Source: Spirochaetota bacterium
GTDB lineage: Bacteria; Spirochaetota; UBA4802; UBA5368
Assembly (NCBI GenBank): GCA_017998475.1
Contig: JAGODA010000046.1
Coordinates: forward strand, 1 to 13,903
Direction: 5' to 3'
Length of the DNA stretch: 13,903 nt
Of this stretch, positions 1 through 6,991 are shown piece by piece. Under the pieces are notes generated by a model, which was not told the origin of the DNA, did not search any database, and saw nothing but the letters and a program-made list of their open reading frames with translations. How positions within the stretch are numbered: position 1 is the first letter of the stretch; every line of letters starts with the position of its first letter. A program made the position numbers and the translations under genes.

Positions 1-563
1 GTATTGAGAGGGCGCTTTCACACTCATGCAACCTGTACTTCGCCTCGCTCCATTCGGAAATCTCCGGGGAATCCTTCCGCCGTTTCCTCGATTCCCTCGC
101 CGGGGAGGGTGTCCGGGTAAGCCTTCCGCCCGTTTCGGGCCCGGACGGATTCGCGCGGCTCCTCGCCGGACTCGATTACCGGGTCCGATTCACTGTGCGC
201 GATGGTATCGCGCTCGCGCGGCTCCTCGCTCCGGGGGGGCGGGAGGACCCGCGGCTCCGCCTTTCGCCCGAACGACGGGATATCATCACCCGCGCGCTGT
301 ATGAAACCATGATCTCGGGGACCGCCGGAAACGGTACAGCCGAAAGCCCGGCGGCGCACCACGACCCCTGTGGGCTACCGTGGGGCAAAACGGCCACGGT
401 ATTGTCCGGAAGCAACAGGCTGACCGGCTACGGGCTCTTTCTGGGCGGAAAGGGCGGCCGGGGCGTCTTCATCGCCCTGCGGGGCGGCACGGGGGCGAAA
501 GCGGCGCGGCTGGCACCGGGCCTGCTCGGGCGGACGGAAAAGGCTCCCGCCGAAAAAAAATGA
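1..563 (+). CDS. Penicillin-binding transpeptidase-like protein, C-terminal part (5' end outside window)
   Basis: The reading frame is open from base 3 to the TGA at 561-563, giving about 186 residues with no start in view. Near the left edge, ALSHSCNLYF fits the SxN motif of the serine transpeptidase fold (S-C-N). Further on, RLSPERRDIITRAL followed by GTA resembles the stretch before the third motif, and WGKTATV sits where these enzymes carry KTG(T). The following TGYGLFLGG and VFIALRGG match the last beta strands. Such enzymes cross-link peptidoglycan in the periplasm. The third-motif glycine is replaced (KTA instead of KTG), so activity may be altered. The active-site SxxK lies outside the window. 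Family assignment rests on motif order and is moderately sure; the exact class (PBP2-like or a divergent homologue) cannot be told. Confidence 0.65.
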   Translation, partial: IERALSHSCNLYFASLHSEISGESFRRFLDSLAGEGVRVSLPPVSGPDGFARLLAGLDYRVRFTVRDGIALARLLAPGGREDPRLRLSPERRDIITRALYETMISGTAGNGTAESPAAHHDPCGLPWGKTATVLSGSNRLTGYGLFLGGKGGRGVFIALRGGTGAKAARLAPGLLGRTEKAPAEKK

Positions 564-588
564 ATTTTATCCCGCCGCGGGTCGATAT
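561..588 (+). promoter_or_regulatory. Sigma-28 (FliA)-like promoter candidate
   Basis: TGAATTTT (561-568) and GTCGATAT (581-588) are separated by 12 bases. The enterobacterial flagellar sigma-28 consensus is TAAAGTTT, 11 bases, GCCGATAA; each half matches at six of eight positions. It overlaps the stop codon of the upstream gene and lies about 60 bases ahead of the FcpA-like start, a suitable place. The match was made by eye and the sigma specificity is inferred. Confidence 0.4.
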
Positions 589-646
589 ATTCCATATATA
601 CGTCCATACGCACGCATATATCATTCACCGGATAAAGAGGTTCTTT

Positions 647-1504
647 ATGAGACGAGCAATACTATCCATAAGGCTGACAGCCGGAACGGCGCTTCTCGCC
701 TTTATGGCCGCGCTTATGCCCCTGTACGCCCAGGAGGCCGCGAAGCCCCCGGCGGAAGATAAGAAGGATGCCGCGCAGCCGGTCGAGGACATCGGCGGCT
801 GGCGCGTGAAGGACTTCAAACCCTACGTTCAGGCGATGCGCGACCTCCAGAAGCTCAGCCGCGAATACTCGGAGAACCTTTTAAAGGTGGCCATAGACGA
901 ATATTCCACGGGCCTCGACATCCTCGAGGACATGGAGAACGAGGTCGCCAAGCTCACCGCCGCCAACAAGGACAAGAAGAACCTCAACGAACGCTGGTAC
1001 TGGCAGGAAATCGACCGCAAGAACCAGGAGGCCCGGCAGATCGCCAAGCTTCGCTATGACGCCAAGATGAAGGCCGTCACCTTTTTCACCAGGGCCATAA
1101 ACAAGCTCGACGAGGTCCAGTTCACCGAGGTGCGCAAGGACCCGAAGTTCGTCACCTTCCAGTCGCGGCTCTACCAGGTGTACGTGTCGTGCCAGTACGA
1201 CGTGCAGAACCTGAAGCCCTGCATCCCAATCCTCGAGCGCTACATAGCCCTGACCGAGGCGAACAGCAAGGACGTGTGGGCCTACCGTTATCTTACCAGC
1301 TGCTATGGCTTCATGGAAAACATGGTGGGCAAGTTCCGCCTGGGCTCCGAGGAGGAGGCGCTCAAATACAAGCAGCTTAAAAACCGCAACATGCTCAAGG
1401 CGACGGAGATCCAGTACGGTGTGGATTCACCCGAGTACAAGCACATCCAGGAGATCGTCGAAACCGACGAGAAAAAGACCGAGCGGCTTAACGACTTCAA
1501 GTGA
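647..1504 (+). CDS. Secreted alpha-helical protein, FcpA-like (flagellar-coiling protein) candidate
   Basis: A 285-residue protein. The frame is open further upstream, but ATG 647 is chosen because AAGAGG (635-640) lies six bases before it and a signal peptide begins there: basic MRRAIL, a hydrophobic stretch of about 20 residues, then a likely cleavage after PLYA. No lipobox cysteine is seen. The mature part is charged and almost wholly helical, with repeats of TPR-like character (YWQEIDRKNQEARQIAKL; KPCIPILERYIAL; DVWAYRYLTSCYGFME) and ends LNDFK. Size, signal peptide, helical build and local wording resemble FcpA, the periplasmic flagellar sheath protein that gives leptospiral filaments their coiled form. 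A flagellar-type promoter upstream agrees. This is recalled resemblance, not an alignment; another spirochaetal TPR-like periplasmic protein is the alternative. The gene is sure, the function about even. Confidence 0.6.
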   Translation: MRRAILSIRLTAGTALLAFMAALMPLYAQEAAKPPAEDKKDAAQPVEDIGGWRVKDFKPYVQAMRDLQKLSREYSENLLKVAIDEYSTGLDILEDMENEVAKLTAANKDKKNLNERWYWQEIDRKNQEARQIAKLRYDAKMKAVTFFTRAINKLDEVQFTEVRKDPKFVTFQSRLYQVYVSCQYDVQNLKPCIPILERYIALTEANSKDVWAYRYLTSCYGFMENMVGKFRLGSEEEALKYKQLKNRNMLKATEIQYGVDSPEYKHIQEIVETDEKKTERLNDFK

Positions 1505-1522
1505 TATAACATCCCCTCAGAT

Positions 1523-1566
1523 AAACGAAGAAGGCGATGATTCCACTCATCGCCTTCTTCGTTTTT
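1523..1566 (+). terminator. Strong intrinsic terminator after the FcpA-like gene
   Basis: Bases 1523-1540 and 1547-1564 are perfect inverted repeats (18 base pairs, six-base loop 1541-1546), and the 3' arm runs into TTTTT at 1562-1566. It begins 18 bases after the stop codon. Read on the other strand it ends in GTTTATC, so it could also help stop minus-strand transcription coming from 1666. Confidence 0.92.
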
Positions 1567-1636
1567 ACGGTTTTCGGGTGTGTCCGGTTTCCGATCGCTT
1601 CAGAGTGTCCGCCCCCTCAATTCGTACGGCACGAAT

Positions 1637-1654
1637 GGCGGGAGCATTCCCGCC
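1637..1654 (-). terminator. Short GC hairpin downstream of the minus-strand exported-protein gene
   Basis: GGCGGGA (1637-1643) pairs with TCCCGCC (1648-1654) around a four-base loop, 12 bases beyond the minus-strand stop at 1666. There is no T-run on the minus strand after it, so it is a weak terminator candidate. The longer hairpin at 1523-1566 may do the job instead. Confidence 0.25.
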
Positions 1655-1665
1655 CTGCCGCTCAT

Positions 1666-2718
1666 TTACGGCAGGAGCGGATCGGTCAGCGGGGCCGCGG
1701 TCGTCCTGTACGAACGGCCGTCGTAGCTGATCGAGACTTTCAGGGTAAGCCCCTCGGGAACAAAGAGCCTTATCGGATCGGGCTGGAGGATGTTGTTTGC
1801 CCGCTCGTAGCGCTCCTTTTTCAGATTGAGCTCCCAGCGCTCGGCGGCGAGCACCAGGATTTCCCCGGCGGCCACCGGATGCCTGAACACGCGGCGGGTC
1901 TCCGCGGGACCGGTATCGGTGCGGCCGGCCTCCGTACCGTTTATCGTTATCCGGTAAAAGAGCGTCTTTCCGGACGGCGGCCCCGGCGTGTCGTCGATGG
2001 CCTCCAGCTCGAGATTGTGGCCGTCCGGCGCGCGATAGACGACGGTCTTCGCGTACCGGTAAACGGCCCTGGCCGTCGCGGCGTCGATGACCTCGGTGCG
2101 CTCGCCGTCCGATACGACAAGCAGCCGCCCGTCGGGACCATCATGGAATACGGCGGCGCCCTCCAGCGCGAGCGGGACCCTGGAATCCCCTATGACACAG
2201 CGGAAGCCGGAGTCCGCGCGCTCCAGCACGACCGGCCGGCCGTCGTACAGCGTGAAATCGACGACCCCGCGCGCTTCGAGGATTCTTCCCTCGTTGAGGT
2301 TCGCCGAATACAGGGTTCCCCCGCCGTTTTCGAACGGACCATACAGGGCATAGAGCGTGGCGCCCGAGCCGCGAAGCCGCTCCGGCGCCGTCCCCGCTCC
2401 TTCCAGCGGTAACTCGATCGGCCCGGCTTCGTCCGGGATCCAGCGCCCGCAGTATGTCCGGCCGCCCTCGGCGCGCACATAGAACACGGCTTCGCTTTCT
2501 ACCGCGAAACGGACGACTCCCGGGCTTATGGGAAGGGCCTTAAGCCCCTCGTCGCCCACCGAATGGAGGGCCCCGCCCTTCAGGAGCGCATATATCCCCG
2601 GGGCGGTCGCGGTTTTTACATCCGCCGATGCCGGAACGGGTATCCGGACGAGACACGCCGCGGCGGCGAGCGAGATCATGAAGTACGACAGCGCGGGAAG
2701 GTTCCTAGAGCTTTTCAA
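1666..2718 (-). CDS. Hypothetical exported protein, beta-rich
   Basis: A 350-residue protein I do not recognise. The TTG start at 2718 is preferred because it gives a basic n-region (KSSR), a hydrophobic core (SYFMISLAAAACLV) and a signal-peptidase site after PVPASA. An ATG at 2679 would remove the positive charges. No strong ribosome-binding site is seen at either; GGAG lies 13 bases before the TTG. The mature part is rich in short strands, glycine and aspartate (VVYRAPDGHNLELEAIDD; TLYALYGPFENGGGTLYSANL), in keeping with a beta-propeller or all-beta secreted protein, but no repeat is regular enough to name. It overlaps the end of the decarboxylase gene by 14 bases, so the two are probably co-transcribed and translationally coupled. 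No catalytic motif was seen. Confidence 0.75.
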   Translation of the reverse strand: MKSSRNLPALSYFMISLAAAACLVRIPVPASADVKTATAPGIYALLKGGALHSVGDEGLKALPISPGVVRFAVESEAVFYVRAEGGRTYCGRWIPDEAGPIELPLEGAGTAPERLRGSGATLYALYGPFENGGGTLYSANLNEGRILEARGVVDFTLYDGRPVVLERADSGFRCVIGDSRVPLALEGAAVFHDGPDGRLLVVSDGERTEVIDAATARAVYRYAKTVVYRAPDGHNLELEAIDDTPGPPSGKTLFYRITINGTEAGRTDTGPAETRRVFRHPVAAGEILVLAAERWELNLKKERYERANNILQPDPIRLFVPEGLTLKVSISYDGRSYRTTAAPLTDPLLP

Positions 2719-4495
2719 GGATGTCAGCGAACTCCGATTTGAATATTTTCGCCCCCAGGGCGCTCTGTTCGTCGACGATTTCGTTCAGTATCTCGGGGGT
2801 GGTGAGAGGGTTGATGGTGACGGCGCGGAGCACCACGATTTTCTGAGGATTGTAGCGCGTGGATTCGACCATGGTGCGCGAAACAAAGCTGTTGTCCTCC
2901 TGGCGGATGGCCCTGTGGAGCTCGATGTTGAGATCGTTGAGGGCCTCGTTGATGCGGCGGAGCCGCTTGAGGAGCTTGATGACGCGATAGGGATCGGCCT
3001 CGTCGTCGATCTCGCGCATGAGCGCGTCGAGCCTGCACTGGATGTCCCGCGGCACGTATCGGTAATTGAATATGAAAATCTCGGGCGCGTTCATCGCCTC
3101 GAAGTCAGGATGGCGCGTAACGATGTCCCTGAGCGTTCCCGTGATGTCGAAGGCGTGGTCGAAGAGTATCCGGAAGCCCTCCTTGCCGAAGATCTTGAAT
3201 GTGACCCAGGGCTTCAGGCACGAAAACGGGCGCGAGCCCTCCACGGTGAAGCGTCCCTGGTCGACGGAATCGGGGCGTATGATATAATTGGAGGCGTGCT
3301 TGATGTAATTGAGGGCGGTTTCGTTCCGGAAGAGAATCATCCCCATGGAAAGCGGGGAGTACATGAGCTTGTGCGCGTCGAAGGTCACGGAATCGGCGCT
3401 CTCGATGCCTTTGAACAGGTGCCGGTACTTGTCGACGATGAGGAGCGCTCCGCCCCAGGCCGCGTCGACGTGGAAGAAGGTTTCGTTCTCGTCGGCTATA
3501 CGGCGGAGCTCAACGAGGTCGTCGATATTTCCGGTTTCGGTGGTGCCGGCGATCCCGATTATCGCGACGATCTTCGTCTTTTCCTCGGAACGCTCGTTCT
3601 GCTCCCTGATCTGCGAGCAGACCTGCCGGAGGCGCGCGATATCGATCCGGTTGCCGGAGTCCACCGGGATCTTGATGACGTTGTGGTTCCCAAGCCCGAG
3701 GATGCGGGCGATCTTCTCGATGGAATAGTGGCCGCGCGCCGACACCAGGATTACGGCCCGCCGGCAGTTGTAATACCGGTACGCGTCGTAGATGCCTGCC
3801 TTGCGGATGCCGGGAAAGCGACCGCTGGCGGGAAAGGCCTTGTTGCGCGCGACCATGAGCGCGGTGAGGTTGGCCATGGTGCCGTCGAGCGTCACGTTAC
3901 CGAGCGCGATGCGGTGGTTCTGGACGTGGGTCCGGTAGAAGTTCGGCGAGCGGTCGAAGATGAGCCGGTGTATCCACGCGATGAGCTCCCGCTCAAGGAA
4001 GGTCGAGGCCTTCGCGGTCTCTATCTTCACCTGGTTCTGGTTGAGGGCGGCGATTATCATCTCCAGGAGGATCATGAAGTAGGGAATGGCGCTGGTCATG
4101 TGTCCTATGTAATAGGGATTGCCCACCTTGACGGAGTGCGCGATGACCTTGCTCTTGATCTCGCCCAGGATGTCTTTAAGAAGGCTTGGATGGCGCGGAA
4201 TCTCCATTACCGAGAAGATTTTGGCCAGTTCCGGAAGGGATATCTCGCTGTGAATACCGCCCTTGGATTTGAAAAAATTGTGGATGAGGTCGAGAAGCTC
4301 GTGGCCGAATTCCAGGAACTTGTCGGGGGAATCCGGCATAATAAACAGCTTGCGCAGATGTTCGAGGTCGGCCCGAACCTCTGTCGTTCGTTTTTCCTCA
4401 AGCGTGTCGAAGAGCTTCATGGTGTCCGGACGCCTGCCATAGAGTTTGTGAATGAGGCGACGACCCTCCCGCTGCGCGGCCCCGCCCCATCTCAT
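2705..4495 (-). CDS. panP: PLP-dependent group II decarboxylase, PanP-like (aspartate 1-decarboxylase)
   Basis: A 596-residue member of the glutamate/aromatic/diaminobutyrate decarboxylase family. The PLP-binding lysine is K376 in DAHKLMYSP, and D344 in HVDAAWGGA should pair with the pyridine nitrogen. Other landmarks are NPYYIGHMTSAIPYFM near residue 125, VKIETAKAS, a GTMANLTAL phosphate-binding region and GIAGTTETGNIDDL. These wordings match PanP, the enzyme that makes beta-alanine from aspartate for pantothenate and CoA in bacteria lacking PanD, better than they match glutamate decarboxylase. Substrate is inferred. Vibrio-type PanP is near 547 residues; this one is longer, partly at the N-terminus, and an ATG at 4420 (MKLFDTLEEK) is an alternative start. 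Neither start has a clear ribosome-binding site. It is first of two overlapping genes. Confidence 0.85.
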   Translation of the reverse strand: MRWGGAAQREGRRLIHKLYGRRPDTMKLFDTLEEKRTTEVRADLEHLRKLFIMPDSPDKFLEFGHELLDLIHNFFKSKGGIHSEISLPELAKIFSVMEIPRHPSLLKDILGEIKSKVIAHSVKVGNPYYIGHMTSAIPYFMILLEMIIAALNQNQVKIETAKASTFLERELIAWIHRLIFDRSPNFYRTHVQNHRIALGNVTLDGTMANLTALMVARNKAFPASGRFPGIRKAGIYDAYRYYNCRRAVILVSARGHYSIEKIARILGLGNHNVIKIPVDSGNRIDIARLRQVCSQIREQNERSEEKTKIVAIIGIAGTTETGNIDDLVELRRIADENETFFHVDAAWGGALLIVDKYRHLFKGIESADSVTFDAHKLMYSPLSMGMILFRNETALNYIKHASNYIIRPDSVDQGRFTVEGSRPFSCLKPWVTFKIFGKEGFRILFDHAFDITGTLRDIVTRHPDFEAMNAPEIFIFNYRYVPRDIQCRLDALMREIDDEADPYRVIKLLKRLRRINEALNDLNIELHRAIRQEDNSFVSRTMVESTRYNPQKIVVLRAVTINPLTTPEILNEIVDEQSALGAKIFKSEFADILEKL

Positions 4496-4639
4496 GAATC
4501 ATAATTCTATTTTGCAAGTACTTTTACGCTATAATGACGCCGCTCGGCCCGAAACCTCCGGCAGGACCATACGGGTAATGCCCCGTAACGCCCTCCGCAC
4601 ACGCTGGACAAGAATGTATCAACTTCCATTGGAATATTC

Positions 4640-4666
4640 AAAAAAATCGGCCCTGGAACGACCGAT
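4640..4666 (-). terminator. Intrinsic terminator on the minus strand inside the intergenic region
   Basis: On the minus strand ATCGGTC (4666-4660) pairs with GGCCGAT (4652-4646), seven pairs including one G-U, around a seven-base loop. It is followed directly by a run of seven T (4646-4640). It lies upstream of the decarboxylase gene, not after any gene on that strand, so it must end either a small RNA or a leader. Confidence 0.6.
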
Positions 4667-4771
4667 CGGGGATGAGACCCGGCCGCGGTCTCGGGGACGG
4701 GATGCGCGGAAAGCCGGCCTCCTCACCGCGCACGCAGACGGGCCGTTTGCCCTCGAAACCGGCAATCGGCC
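4640..4771 (-). ncRNA. Candidate structured RNA (small RNA or leader) ending in an intrinsic terminator
   Basis: Read on the minus strand this segment makes four hairpins in a row. The first pairs 4771-4761 with 4751-4741 (10 of 11 positions, nine-base loop). The second pairs 4732-4726 with 4709-4703 (7 of 7). The third pairs 4692-4687 with 4679-4674 (6 of 6, seven-base loop). The fourth is the terminator 4666-4640. It is non-coding on both strands as far as I can see. It could be a free small RNA, or an attenuated leader of the decarboxylase gene whose start lies about 145 bases beyond the terminator. I do not recognise a known riboswitch class. No firm minus-strand promoter was found; TAAATT at 4812-4807 is a weak -10. 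Confidence 0.35.
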
Positions 4772-4795
4772 TCACGAATCCATGTAAAAAAAGGA

Positions 4796-4841
4796 TTGAC
4801 AGCTAATTTACTTTTTTATTGGCTAGTGGAATACTTAAACT
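4796..4841 (+). promoter_or_regulatory. Probable promoter of the arsR-like gene
   Basis: A perfect TTGACA sits at 4796-4801 in an AT-rich stretch that contrasts with the GC-rich surroundings. No -10 is well placed for it (TATTGG at 4817-4822 has a 15-base spacer). TAAACT at 4836-4841 could serve with the T-rich tract before it. ArsR proteins usually bind their own promoter, but no clear operator dyad was seen. Confidence 0.35.
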
Positions 4842-4864
4842 ATGGGAAACATGGGGGCTGAATC

Positions 4865-5158
4865 GTGCTTTTTTCGGATGACCAGGTAAACCAGACCAGC
4901 GAGATCCTCAAGTCGATCGCCCATCCCATTCGCCTCAAGATACTCTGCTTTCTTATGGACGGCGAGAAGACGGTGGGCGAGATCGAAAAGGAATTCGGTT
5001 CGTCGATCTCGAACATCTCCCAGCACCTGACCGTGCTCAGGAAAATCCACATGGTCAACCGCCGCAAGGAAGCGAACTTCATGTTCTACTCGATCAAGGA
5101 CCCCAGGATTTCCGAGCTGCTGGGAACCCTCAAGCAGCTCTACTGCACCGGACACTGA
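4865..5158 (+). CDS. ArsR-family winged-helix transcriptional regulator
   Basis: A 97-residue protein, the usual size for the family. GTG 4865 follows GGGGGC (4853-4858) by six bases. The N-terminal helix HPIRLKILCFLM, the helix-turn-helix TVGEIEKEF...SISNISQHLTVLRK and the wing NRRKEANFMFYSI are typical. The metal-binding ELCVCDL box of ArsR/SmtB is absent. Two cysteines remain, C28 and C94, arranged near the N- and C-terminal helices, which may allow a redox or sulfide response as in BigR/SqrR, but this is speculative. It stands alone, reads away from the structured intergenic region and meets the exonuclease gene tail to tail with eight bases between stops. Its targets are unknown; its own promoter is the likeliest. 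Confidence 0.88.
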   Translation: MLFSDDQVNQTSEILKSIAHPIRLKILCFLMDGEKTVGEIEKEFGSSISNISQHLTVLRKIHMVNRRKEANFMFYSIKDPRISELLGTLKQLYCTGH

Positions 5159-5166
5159 ACCGGCCC

Positions 5167-5982
5167 TCAGTACACCTTGAGTATGCGCCGCGTGTTGAAA
5201 TAGCGGTCCTCGTTGCGCATGTAGCAGAACGCGTGGATGTACGTCCTGTTCCCCTGTCGGACGACCTCCTTGGGGAGAATGCGTCGCGTGGTGACGCGCC
5301 CGTTCTCGTCCATGTAGCGGATCTTGACCACGTCGCCGATATAGATGTCGTTACCCTGGTTCATCCTGCGCTTCTGCTTGCGCGAGAGCTGGGGCTGCAT
5401 GGCGTCTCCGTGCAGGCGCGTCAGGTCGCCCAGGGTCCACTGCCGGTTCGTGTCGTGGAAGCGCACAATTCTACGAAACACCTCCATGCATGAACGGGCG
5501 TCGGCGAGCGCGCGGTGGTGGCCCGTGCTTTCGATGTCGAGCTTCGCGCAGAGAGTTTCAAGCCGGTAATTTGGGAAATTGACGAAGGTCTTTCGCGACA
5601 GGCGCACGGTGTCGTACGCCGACAGCGGCGGCACCCCGAGCTCGCTCCGCTTGAAGGCGACCTCGAGAAAGGTGAGGTCGAAGCGCGGGTTCTGGATGAC
5701 GAGCGTCGACTCTCCCATGAACTCTTTCACTTCCGGCAGCATCGCGTCCATTCGGGGCGCGCCGTGCACCATTTCGTTGGTTATGCCGTGGATCTCGATG
5801 GCGCGCTCGGGGATCTCCTGCTCCGGATCGATCAGCGTAGAGAATGTGGCGAGCGTCTCGTCGAGCGTGAAGCGGACCATGCCTATTTCGACGATTCGGT
5901 CCAGCGCGGGATTCACGCCGGTGGTTTCGAAGTCCAGCGCGCAGAAGACGGCCTCGCTGAGCCTCGTGTATTCGTTGACCAT
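5167..5982 (-). CDS. DEDDh 3'-5' exonuclease (DnaQ-like) fused to a WYL-like C-terminal domain
   Basis: Begins with the exonuclease fold of the DnaQ/PolC epsilon family: FCALDFETTG gives the motif I acidic pair (D17, E19 from this start), ITNEMV and IQNPRFDLTFLE cover motif II with its aspartate, and HHRALADA supplies the motif III histidine and aspartate that bind two metal ions. The usual histidine before motif II (HNxxFD) is glutamine here. The last 65 residues (IYIGDVVKIRYMDENG...RRILPKEV...YIHAFCYMRNEDRYFNTRRI) read as a WYL domain, a ligand or nucleic-acid sensing module. ATG 5982 has AAAGGA about 10 bases upstream; a TTG at 6045, 14 bases after the murB stop, would add 21 residues. It could be a repair or processing nuclease; the substrate is not shown. 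Confidence 0.82.
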   Translation of the reverse strand: MVNEYTRLSEAVFCALDFETTGVNPALDRIVEIGMVRFTLDETLATFSTLIDPEQEIPERAIEIHGITNEMVHGAPRMDAMLPEVKEFMGESTLVIQNPRFDLTFLEVAFKRSELGVPPLSAYDTVRLSRKTFVNFPNYRLETLCAKLDIESTGHHRALADARSCMEVFRRIVRFHDTNRQWTLGDLTRLHGDAMQPQLSRKQKRRMNQGNDIYIGDVVKIRYMDENGRVTTRRILPKEVVRQGNRTYIHAFCYMRNEDRYFNTRRILKVY

Positions 5983-6059
5983 AAAGAACGGATTCCTTTC
6001 AAGGAGCTTCGCGGCGCGCCCCGCCTTCACGGCGGGAGCGTTCAAAGGGCTCGGGACGA

Positions 6060-6983
6060 TCAGAACTCTCCGATCAGCCTGATCTCCGGCTCGAGCGTCA
6101 CTCCATATTTAGTATACACCGTTTCGCGGATGGTTTCAATAAGTTCGCGTATGTCCGCCGAGCTGGCGCCGCCCGCGTTGATGATGAAATTGGTGTGCAG
6201 CTCCGACACCATCGCCCCGCCTATTCGACGCCCCTTGAGCCCCGCGTCGTTCACCAGCTTCCAGGAGGAATGGCCGTCGGGATTCTTGAACACCGAGCCG
6301 GCGGACGGATAATCGAGGGGGTGCTTTTTCGCCCTCTCGTCCAGAATCCCCTGTATGCGGAGTCTCACCGCCTCCGGATCGTCCGCCCGGCGCAATCTGA
6401 ACCATCCGGCCGTTATCACGGCCCCGTCCTCCACGTCGAGGCGCCGGTACCGCGCCATGGCGGGCGTCACCTCGCGCCTTTTGACCGCGCCGCCGGCGTC
6501 CACGTACTCGATTCGGTATAGAATATCTGCGAAATTGCCGTCTACGGTGCCGGCATTCATCATGATGCCGCCGCCGACGCAACCGGGAATACCCGCCATG
6601 AACTCCATCCCGGCAAAACCCTTACCGGCACAGGCCGTAACGAAGTCCTTCTTGCGGACCGAGGCCGATGACTGGATCGAATCACCCTCGATGTTAAGCT
6701 TCGCCTTCCCCAGCGCGTCCGCCGATACGCACACCGTCACGCCGCGGATCCCCCGATCTCCCACCAGCAGGTTCGATCCGCCGCCGATAACGGTCCGCTG
6801 AAGACCGTGCTCGGCGCATATGCGGACCACCTCGGCGAGCTCCTCGACCCCGGAGGGGACGACCATCACGTCGGCCGGGCCGCCGGTCCTGAAGGTGGTG
6901 TGTCTGGAGAGCGGTTCGTCGGTCATCACCACGCCCAGGGTCCCGAAGCGCCGGATAATGTCCTGTGAAACGGAGGGTTTCAT
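6060..6983 (-). CDS. murB: UDP-N-acetylenolpyruvoylglucosamine reductase
   Basis: MurB, the FAD enzyme that reduces enolpyruvyl-UDP-GlcNAc to UDP-MurNAc with NADPH in cytoplasmic peptidoglycan precursor synthesis. The FAD-binding half shows HTTFRTGGPADV, VIGGGSNLLVGD and GIPGCVGGGIMMNAG; the active-site half shows ARYRRL (conserved arginine), PSAGSVFKNP (catalytic serine) and a terminal EPEIRLIGEF (glutamate). Lack of an extra substrate loop and a length of 307 residues fit type II MurB. ATG 6983 is preferred over a TTG at 6995, which would fall inside the putative -10 of the promoter; neither has a clear ribosome-binding site. The exonuclease gene follows closely on the same strand, so they are probably one transcript. 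Confidence 0.95.
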   Translation of the reverse strand: MKPSVSQDIIRRFGTLGVVMTDEPLSRHTTFRTGGPADVMVVPSGVEELAEVVRICAEHGLQRTVIGGGSNLLVGDRGIRGVTVCVSADALGKAKLNIEGDSIQSSASVRKKDFVTACAGKGFAGMEFMAGIPGCVGGGIMMNAGTVDGNFADILYRIEYVDAGGAVKRREVTPAMARYRRLDVEDGAVITAGWFRLRRADDPEAVRLRIQGILDERAKKHPLDYPSAGSVFKNPDGHSSWKLVNDAGLKGRRIGGAMVSELHTNFIINAGGASSADIRELIETIRETVYTKYGVTLEPEIRLIGEF

Positions 6984-6991
6984 ACCGAGAC

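Larger units (their letters stand above)
4496..4864. other. 369-base intergenic region between divergent panP-like and arsR-like genes
   Basis: No convincing gene lies here. The part next to the decarboxylase (4496-4545) is AT-rich and holds a TATAAT on the plus strand (4530-4535) without a well-spaced -35, so the decarboxylase promoter cannot be placed. A small hairpin TACGGG/CCCGTA lies at 4570-4587. The middle (4640-4771) is the structured segment described separately. The right end (4790-4850) turns AT-rich and carries the probable arsR promoter. Confidence 0.6.

Noticed and set aside
380..646. Upstream extension of the FcpA-like frame
   Set aside because: It overlaps the transpeptidase gene in another frame; the ribosome-binding site and signal peptide place the start at 647.
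2528..4504. Long plus-strand open frame of about 658 codons opposite the decarboxylase gene
   Set aside because: It mirrors a clear PLP-decarboxylase gene on the minus strand; long antisense frames are common in GC-rich DNA, and the translation shows no recognisable domain.
4571..4588. GGGTAATGCC on the plus strand, reminiscent of part of a thiamine pyrophosphate riboswitch
   Set aside because: The other conserved parts (CTGAGA and the ACCTGAT helix) are missing and no plus-strand gene follows within reach; taken as chance.
4452..4787. Open frame of 111 codons on the plus strand in the intergenic region
   Set aside because: It begins inside the decarboxylase gene on the opposite strand, has no ribosome-binding site, and the product is arginine/proline-rich without domain character.
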